NCBI GenBank assembly: GCA_945862035.1
Contig: CAMAXB010000054.1
Span: 1-12,785, forward strand
DNA from: Opitutus sp. GAS368
GTDB taxonomy: Bacteria; Verrucomicrobiota; Verrucomicrobiia; Opitutales; Opitutaceae
Direction: 5' to 3'
DNA: 12,785 nucleotides
Below, one piece after another: positions 1 to 5,440 of this stretch (position 1 is the first letter of the stretch; each line of letters opens with the position of its first letter). The position numbers and the translations under genes are program-made. Under the pieces are notes generated by a model that searched no databases, was not told the DNA's origin, and worked only from the letters and a program-made list of their open reading frames with translations.

Positions 1-665
1 AGCTTGACCGGATCGCCGTAGCGCGGCGCCTCGTTCGTGCCCTCGTTGCGCTTATGATACACATAGCCGCGCAGTGGTCCGTTTTTCCATTGGCCCGCCG
101 CGTCCCAGGCATCGTCCCACCCGTACTCCCCCCAGAAATCGATGCCCACCGCGAGGTCGAGCACGCCGTTACCGTCAAGATCGACAAACTTCCACTGGTT
201 GGCGCGGATCCGGCCCTCCTGCAGATGGATTTTCGTCGGATCACCGAGCGCGACCGGCTGGGAAAAACCGGCCTCGCGGAAATTCGGGTGGTAGGCTCCG
301 GGCGTCGTGACCCGTGGCTGCCCATTGACGTAGGAAATCTGCGGCGAAGGTCCGGCGGGGCCTTGGAGTTCTCCCGGGGCGAACACCGGCAGCTGCGTCA
401 TCGGGTCCACCGTGCCCGTGTTCAGGAAGACGTAGATTCCGTTTGACGGGCGATCGGTGCAGACCACGACCAAATCCATCAACCCGTCCGAGTTCCAGTC
501 CATCGGCAACGGCCAAGCCCAGAGCCCGACGCCGAGTTCAGTCAGCAGGCCGGGATTGTTGTAGGACACGCGAGCCATTGAGTCGTTCTCCGCCGCAGGT
601 GCTGCGGGCGTGAGGACCGGGAGGGAGGCAAGCAGCAGGGCAGGCAGCAATCGTGGCGTGGTCAT
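1..665 (-). CDS. Secreted FG-GAP/VCBS-repeat protein, 3' end beyond window
   Basis: I translated this by hand. It reads from an ATG at 665 for 221 codons with no stop before the left edge, so the C-terminus is missing. Residues 1-25 form a signal peptide: a short basic start (MTTPR), a Leu/Ala-rich core and a likely cut after APAA, so the protein should leave the cytoplasm. Two acidic calcium-loop motifs of FG-GAP/VCBS type follow: D56-W-N-S-D-G-L-M-D64 and D162-L-D-G-N-G-V-L-D170, each followed by hydrophobic residues (LVVV, LAVG). Such repeats build beta-propeller blades that bind calcium. The protein is rich in Trp, Gly and Pro. Substrate and enzymatic activity cannot be told from this part. 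It lies downstream of the TonB receptor on the same strand, but a strong terminator separates them, so it probably has its own promoter. No Shine-Dalgarno is evident. The start rests on the signal peptide. Confidence 0.85.
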   Translation of the reverse strand, partial: MTTPRLLPALLLASLPVLTPAAPAAENDSMARVSYNNPGLLTELGVGLWAWPLPMDWNSDGLMDLVVVCTDRPSNGIYVFLNTGTVDPMTQLPVFAPGELQGPAGPSPQISYVNGQPRVTTPGAYHPNFREAGFSQPVALGDPTKIHLQEGRIRANQWKFVDLDGNGVLDLAVGIDFWGEYGWDDAWDAAGQWKNGPLRGYVYHKRNEGTNEAPRYGDPVK

Positions 666-715
666 GCGCGAAGAGGCAGGGGGTGAGGGGTGGCCGGGGG
701 CGGGGCGGAACGGGC

Positions 716-737
716 GCGAGTCAGGCCGGCGACTCGC
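716..737. repeat. 7-bp inverted repeat in the leader of the FG-GAP gene
   Basis: GCGAGTC (716-722) and GACTCGC (731-737) are perfect complements around an 8-nt spacer. The element lies about 50 nt upstream of the ATG at 665 and downstream of the TonB receptor terminator. It could be an operator or a leader hairpin of the FG-GAP gene. In DNA this GC-rich it could also be chance, and no promoter boxes around it are convincing. Confidence 0.3.
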
Positions 738-785
738 AGCTCGGGGATTGGGGAAGACAACGGCAATCCCGGCCGGTTGGAATCG

Positions 786-820
786 AAAAAAGGGCGGGCG
801 ACCGTCCGGGTCGCCCGCCC
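786..820 (-). terminator. Intrinsic terminator of the TonB-dependent receptor gene
   Basis: On the minus strand GGGCGGGCGACC and GGTCGCCCGCCC form a perfect 12-bp stem (792-803 with 809-820) with a 5-nt loop, followed directly by six T (786-791 read in reverse). It starts about 25 nt after the receptor stop codon at 845-847. Stem, loop and U-run all match a rho-independent terminator reading in the minus direction. It implies that the receptor and the FG-GAP gene are mainly separate transcripts. Confidence 0.93.
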
Positions 821-844
821 GTGGAATCAGATCAGGGAATCAAC

Positions 845-3139
845 TCAGAACTGAGTCGTCACGCTGAAGCGGTAGCTCCGGGGAGCCTGGTCGCGCGTGA
901 TGTAGAAAGGCACGTCGCCCAGGTTCGTCATCATCAGGTCGAAGTTGTAGTTATTCCAGGTGTAGGCCGCGCCGACATCGAAGCTGTACTGGTTGTCGGG
1001 AATCCGGGTGAGACCGAAGTTCGTGATCTGCGTGTAGAGCGGTCCGACCGCGTTCATGCCGGCCTTGAGCTCCCAGCCCTGACCCGCCTCGTCCGTGAGG
1101 CTGTACTTGGCAAACACGTTCGCATTCCACTCGGGGGCGAAGCGAAGCGGGATCGTGCCCGGGTTGTTGGTGGTGGTCCAACCCGCCGAGTTCTGCTGGC
1201 CGGTGAAGGCCTGGTTGGTGGTCATGTCGGTGAAGTTACCGATGAAGCTCAGGCGGTCGGTGATGGCACCGTAGAAGCTGAGTTCGAAGCCCTTGGACTC
1301 GGCTCCCTTGATTTCGGAGTTGGTTCCGAAGGTCACCGGAAGCCCTTGGGAGATGCCGTTGGCGAGAATGTTCACCGTGCTGCCCGTCCGGGTCATTTGC
1401 CAGTAGTTCAGGGTGAAGGACATGCGGCCGCCGAGGATCTCGCCCTTGACGCCAAACTCGTTGAGTTCCGTCAGCGGGCTGACGGTGAAGAACTCGGAGA
1501 GGCGGGGATCACCGGCGAGGAGTCCGTTGAAGCGCTGGAGCGTCCGCGCGGCATCGTTCTGCACGCTCTCAACCGCGTAGAGGGCGAGGTTGGGGCGCAG
1601 CTTGAAGGTCACACCGTAGCGGTAGGAGTCGAGCGAGGTGTCGGCGCCGCTTGCGCGGAGACCGGTGACCTTGTTGCGCGTCTCGGTGACCTCGTCATCC
1701 GTGCGGATACCGCCCGTGAGCAGCACGCGGTCCTTGAAGAGCCCGAGGTCCTGCTGAATGAAGTAGCCGAGGGAGTGGCCGCTGCTCTCGGTGAAGCTGG
1801 TGCGCGGAAGGTTGGACACCCGCCGGCTGTCGAAGAACGACTTGCTGTAGCCGCCCGCCTTCATCGCAACCATGTTCAGCGTGTTGAACGGAGCGTCGGG
1901 AATCCCGGTGAAGTTCGAGTTCTCGCTCTCGGCGTCATCGTAGGAGTAGCCGATCATCGTCATGCCGGTGAAGAGGTCGCGGAAGCTGTACTTCGCGATC
2001 AGGTCACCCTGCGTGGTGTTGCCGCGGCGTGAGCCGATGCTGCCCGTGTACTGGGAGTTGACCGTGGTGCGGGTGTTATCCTCGCCGGTGAAGGCAAAGG
2101 TGTTGTTGCTGAAGTAGCGCAGGTTCGCGACTTGGCGGAAGTAGAGCCAGTCGGAGAACTGGTGGGTGAAAAAGAGGGTGCCGGCGGCCGTCTTGGTCTT
2201 GTCCTGGTTACCCGGACCCGAGATGTTGAAATTCGCGGGCAGGCCGAGGGCGGTGATGGGATCCGCATCCGTGTCAAAGCGCGGAATGAGGCGGCGCATT
2301 TCCACGGGATAGACCGCGAAGCCGTGACCTTCCTCGCGGGAGGGCGTGTTCATCTTGAGCAGCTCCGCGTTGAAGATCAGGTCCGTGCGGGGCCCGATCT
2401 GCCACTTAAAGGACGGGTACGCCGTGTAGTTTTTTACCTTTTGGAACTGGATGTAGTCCTCACCGTCCTGCCAGGAACCCGCGAAGCGGAAAGCGACCGC
2501 GTCGTTCCACGCCGGGGAGTAGTTGGTGTCGATCTCGACGCGATTCATCATCGCGTCGTACTCGTCGAAGCTGATCGCGTACTTGAGCTGGGTGGAGTTC
2601 ACGCCGATGTCCGGCTTCTTCAGGATGTAGTTGAGCAGGCCGGTGCCGCCCGCGCGGCCCTGCACGGCGGAAGGCGGTCCCTTGACCACTTCCAGGCGCT
2701 CGTAGCCGACCATGTCGCGCTTGTTGTTGCCCATGCGGACACCGTCGACGGAGATCGAGCCATTGGTCTCGAAGCCGCGGAGGTTCACGCCGTCGCCCGA
2801 GCCCGCATTGCGGTTGCGGACGTAGACATTGGCGACATAGCGGAAGGACTGGTCGAAGGTCGTCGCACCGATATCCTTGAGGAATTCCTTGGTGACGATG
2901 TCGACCGTCTGGGGAATATCGATGATCGGCGTGTTGGTGCGCGTCGCCGTGGAGGCGGACGACACCTTGTAGCCGCTGGACTTCTCGGCCGTGACGGCGA
3001 AGGGCGTCATCACGATCGTCTTTTCAGCCTCTTCCGGTGCACCGGAGGAGGGCGCCACCGGCTGGGCCGGAAGCGAGAGGGCTGCCGCTGCAACGGAGAA
3101 CGCGCAGGCGGCGCGGCGAATGAAGGATTTTGGGTACAT
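845..3139 (-). CDS. TonB-dependent outer-membrane receptor
   Basis: The 764-aa product is an outer-membrane beta-barrel that imports a ligand using TonB/ExbBD energy. Residues 1-25 are a signal peptide (basic start, Ala-rich core, LSLPAQ). A TonB-box-like stretch with VMTPFAVTAEKSSGY follows at about 43-57. The plug domain covers roughly 65-175: RTNTPIIDIPQTVDIVT, LRGF at 120-123, and VVKGPPSAVQGRAG with a following NYILKKP. The rest is barrel, with alternating aromatic strands ending in YRFSVTTQF, a C-terminal Phe typical of BAM substrates. Size and plug resemble the siderophore-type (FhuA-like) class. There is no SusC-type N-terminal extension and no SusD partner in view. Opitutaceae carry many such receptors, some for glycans, so the ligand is unknown. 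The frame is open further upstream, but the ATG at 3139 has the signal peptide right behind it and a good ribosome binding site in front. Confidence 0.93.
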   Translation of the reverse strand: MYPKSFIRRAACAFSVAAAALSLPAQPVAPSSGAPEEAEKTIVMTPFAVTAEKSSGYKVSSASTATRTNTPIIDIPQTVDIVTKEFLKDIGATTFDQSFRYVANVYVRNRNAGSGDGVNLRGFETNGSISVDGVRMGNNKRDMVGYERLEVVKGPPSAVQGRAGGTGLLNYILKKPDIGVNSTQLKYAISFDEYDAMMNRVEIDTNYSPAWNDAVAFRFAGSWQDGEDYIQFQKVKNYTAYPSFKWQIGPRTDLIFNAELLKMNTPSREEGHGFAVYPVEMRRLIPRFDTDADPITALGLPANFNISGPGNQDKTKTAAGTLFFTHQFSDWLYFRQVANLRYFSNNTFAFTGEDNTRTTVNSQYTGSIGSRRGNTTQGDLIAKYSFRDLFTGMTMIGYSYDDAESENSNFTGIPDAPFNTLNMVAMKAGGYSKSFFDSRRVSNLPRTSFTESSGHSLGYFIQQDLGLFKDRVLLTGGIRTDDEVTETRNKVTGLRASGADTSLDSYRYGVTFKLRPNLALYAVESVQNDAARTLQRFNGLLAGDPRLSEFFTVSPLTELNEFGVKGEILGGRMSFTLNYWQMTRTGSTVNILANGISQGLPVTFGTNSEIKGAESKGFELSFYGAITDRLSFIGNFTDMTTNQAFTGQQNSAGWTTTNNPGTIPLRFAPEWNANVFAKYSLTDEAGQGWELKAGMNAVGPLYTQITNFGLTRIPDNQYSFDVGAAYTWNNYNFDLMMTNLGDVPFYITRDQAPRSYRFSVTTQF

Positions 3140-3145
3140 GAAGTT

Positions 3146-3149
3146 TCCT
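3146..3149 (-). promoter_or_regulatory. Ribosome binding site of the TonB-dependent receptor
   Basis: On the minus strand AGGA (extended AGGAAA) lies 6 nt before the ATG at 3139. It is the clearest Shine-Dalgarno in the window and fixes the start at 3139 rather than further upstream in the open frame. Confidence 0.75.
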
Positions 3150-3250
3150 GGCGTCTGGCTGACTTGGTTGGGTAGGGCTACCGGACCGGACAGAGCGGAC
3201 TCTGACCCGAACCCGGGCGGGCCTGCTCGGTTTTGCCGACTCGCTCCCAA

Positions 3251-3279
3251 CACACCATAAATCGATTTAGCAATGTCAA
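3251..3279 (-). promoter_or_regulatory. Candidate promoter and operator of the TonB-dependent receptor
   Basis: On the minus strand a consensus-like TTGACA (3279-3274) is followed 4 nt later by the perfect 12-bp palindrome TAAATCGATTTA (3269-3258), about 120 nt upstream of the start codon. The palindrome is AT-rich in very GC-rich surroundings and has a central CG flanked by A/T half-sites, as in many LacI-family operators. The -10 box is weak: TATGGT at 14 nt spacing or TGGTGT at 16 nt. Boxes and palindrome are visible. The regulator family and any repression are inference. Confidence 0.45.
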
Positions 3280-3718
3280 GCGGACCCCGCCGAATGCCGA
3301 GCCCGCCGGGCGGAGGCGATCGGCGTCGGGCGGGGCGTTTTCCCTTGTAAAAGTGGGTCGTCGGCCGCAGCAGGCACCCCCTCCTTCCAAACCGCGCGGG
3401 TTTTCCCGCCGTTCCCCAACGCCAAGTCCGGACGTCCCGCCGGTGCCACTCTGCGACAATCAGGGCTTGGGGGAGGGCCCCGGAGCGTAAATTCCCCACG
3501 CTTTCGCGCGCCTTCCCCACCCGGCCGGGCCTGAGGCGGACCCACTTCGCGGCCGCCGAGGCGGTTCATAGGCGGCACATCCCGATCATCATGCGATCTA
3601 CGCCGTTCCCGCCCAAGTCAACCGGTTGCACCCGGATTCCTGCTACCTGCGGCGGATTCACGAGTAACGGGCGGAGGGCATCGACGCGAATCGGGGCGGC
3701 CTGTGGGCTGAGCGGAGC

Positions 3719-5440
3719 CTAAGCTTGCTCCGGATCGGGTTCGGGCGGCTGGCGCGGTTTGACGGACACGGCGCCGGCGCCGGCGGCAAACAGGCCCACG
3801 CAGAGGGCGACGAACCAGTCGCCATGCTGAACATAAAAGCTTTCCACCCCAATCCAGCGGGCATCGCGCATCACGTCGACCGAGGCGGACCCGCGGAAGT
3901 AGATCGTGCCCTCCGCCGCGTCCGCCGGTTTGATCGACACCGCGTCGCGGGCCGAGCCATCCGTGCCGCTGCGGCTGACCTTGGTCAGCACGGCGCGAAC
4001 CGCGCCAAACTCATCGATCCAACCGCTCCAGCCGCCGTTGCCGGCGCGCAGCACGGGGCGGCGCGTCTCCACGGCGCGCAGCACACTGTGCGCGGCGTGC
4101 TGGTAGGCCGCCCCACCCTCCCCAAACCAGCCGTTGTTCGTAAGCACCATGAGCACATCCGCACCGGCCTGCACGCTCTCGCGCGCCAGTTGGGGGAAGA
4201 CGTCCTCGAAGCAGATCAGCGGGCCGGCCACGAAGGCGGTGGACCGCGTCGCCACGACGAGCGGCGCGGGGCTGGTGCCGGGCTGGAAGTCCCCGCCAAT
4301 CGGGACAAACTTCCCGATCCAGCCAAGGAGGGGGCGAAAGGGCACAAACTCACCAAAGGGCACGAGGTGTCGCTTGGTGTAGTAACGGTCGATCAGTCCC
4401 GCCTCCGGCTCCACCAGAAAGGCTCCGTTGGACCAGGCGTCCCCGGCCGGATCCCGCTCGATCGCGATCGAGCCCAGCAGGAGCGGCGCACCGGCCTTGC
4501 GCACCAGATTCTCGGTCCAAGCGCGAACGGTGTCGTCGCCCTTGATTGCCCAGGGCGTGACGGCCTCCGGCCAAAGGATCAGATCGGGCCGGCGGGCAGC
4601 GGCGCTGATCAGGCCCTGCTCAAGAACCTCGAGGACGGCCGGGCCCTGTGCCGCGTCCCATTTCACATTCTGCGGGATGAAGGGCTGGACAAAGGAAATC
4701 CGGGCCAGCGGCACCGCGAAGGCGTGCCGGTTGAAGGTTTCCTGCAGGTGAATGCTCATGCACACCAGCAGCAGAAACATGGCGGCGAAGAACTCTTGGC
4801 TGCGGCGGTTCAGACCGCGCAGCGGTTCAAAGATCAGGCGGTGGGCATAGGCGGCAAAACCCAGATTCATTACCATCAGCACGAAGGATATGCCCCCCGC
4901 GCCCGTGAACGCGGCAATCTGCAGGATGCTGGCCCGCTGCCACTGGCTCGCCGACAGCGTGAGCCAGGGAAAGCCGCTCAGGAGCCAGGTGCGGGTCCAC
5001 TCGATAAAAACCCAGAGGCCGGCGAGGCCGAAGACCGCGACGATGCGCGTGAAGGCCGAGTGTCCCTGGAGGCGAGGCAGCAGCCACCACGCGACAAGGA
5101 ACCAGGTTCCGACCCACACCCCGACAAACGGCCCGAGCAGCAGGAGCCCCAACCACGTCACATGATGCAACCAGGCGAGCAGAACGGTCCAGGCCACGGC
5201 CTGCGCCCCCAGCACGACCGCGGCGAAAAGCCGGAAGGACGGGCGGCGGTAGGCCCAGAGCGCGGCCGGGGTGGCGAAGACGTACGCCATCTCCGACACA
5301 TTGTACGGCGGAAAGGAAGCGACCGTGAGCACCACGGTCGTGAGGAAGACGGCGACGGCCGTCAGGGGAGTCGCCCACCGCACGCGAAAGGGCGGCGGGG
5401 CGTCGTAGGGATTTTCGGCGAGGATCGTCGCGTTGTTCAC
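3719..5440 (-). CDS. lnt: Apolipoprotein N-acyltransferase
   Basis: Lnt adds the third acyl chain to the N-terminal Cys of lipoproteins in the inner membrane, the last step before Lol sorting. The product is 573 aa. An N-terminal half with several membrane segments (from about residue 22 to 235) is followed by a periplasmic carbon-nitrogen-hydrolase domain and a last membrane helix near 541-560. The nitrilase-type triad is visible: Glu292 in LWPEA, Lys356 in TKRHLVPFGE and Cys410 in LICFED. Glu364 in LVPFGE matches the further essential Glu. Spacings agree with E. coli Lnt (E267, K335, C387). I chose GTG at 5440 because it overlaps the secA stop as GTGA, suggesting translational coupling. A GTG at 5485 would add 15 residues inside secA and looks less likely. 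There is no good Shine-Dalgarno for either. It is slightly longer than E. coli Lnt (512 aa). Confidence 0.93.
   Translation of the reverse strand: MNNATILAENPYDAPPPFRVRWATPLTAVAVFLTTVVLTVASFPPYNVSEMAYVFATPAALWAYRRPSFRLFAAVVLGAQAVAWTVLLAWLHHVTWLGLLLLGPFVGVWVGTWFLVAWWLLPRLQGHSAFTRIVAVFGLAGLWVFIEWTRTWLLSGFPWLTLSASQWQRASILQIAAFTGAGGISFVLMVMNLGFAAYAHRLIFEPLRGLNRRSQEFFAAMFLLLVCMSIHLQETFNRHAFAVPLARISFVQPFIPQNVKWDAAQGPAVLEVLEQGLISAAARRPDLILWPEAVTPWAIKGDDTVRAWTENLVRKAGAPLLLGSIAIERDPAGDAWSNGAFLVEPEAGLIDRYYTKRHLVPFGEFVPFRPLLGWIGKFVPIGGDFQPGTSPAPLVVATRSTAFVAGPLICFEDVFPQLARESVQAGADVLMVLTNNGWFGEGGAAYQHAAHSVLRAVETRRPVLRAGNGGWSGWIDEFGAVRAVLTKVSRSGTDGSARDAVSIKPADAAEGTIYFRGSASVDVMRDARWIGVESFYVQHGDWFVALCVGLFAAGAGAVSVKPRQPPEPDPEQA

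Larger units (their letters stand above)
3140..3718. other. 579-bp intergenic region between lnt and the TonB receptor gene
   Basis: No credible gene is seen here. Short open frames on both strands are very rich in Pro, Arg and Gly, without recognisable motifs or good starts. The half nearest the receptor holds its leader, the palindrome at 3258-3269 and a TTGACA box. A small inverted repeat, CAGAG-cgga-CTCTG, lies at 3191-3204 inside the presumed leader. The lnt-proximal half contains a perfect 10-bp palindrome CAACCGGTTG at 3619-3628 but no clear terminator for lnt (no stem followed by a T-run on the minus strand). I see no tRNA-like or mobile-element sequence. Confidence 0.6.

Noticed and set aside
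54..516. Open frames on both strands within 54-516
   Set aside because: They are in other frames over the FG-GAP/VCBS gene, which reads through to the left edge with a signal peptide and two calcium-loop motifs.
653..3175. Long plus-strand open frames (653-2032 and 2132-3175) across the TonB receptor gene
   Set aside because: They are antisense to a clearly recognisable receptor. Their translations are rich in Val, Gly, Arg and Glu with no motif or start signal, as expected from the complement of GC-rich codons.
3276..3578. Small open frames in the lnt-receptor gap
   Set aside because: Composition is Pro/Arg/Gly-dominated, there are no Shine-Dalgarno sites, and competing frames overlap on both strands. 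An upstream extension of the receptor frame to 3520 also lacks support, since the signal peptide starts at 3139.
3619..3628. Palindrome CAACCGGTTG downstream of lnt as a terminator
   Set aside because: A 10-bp palindrome with no loop cannot form a normal hairpin, and no T-run follows on the minus strand.
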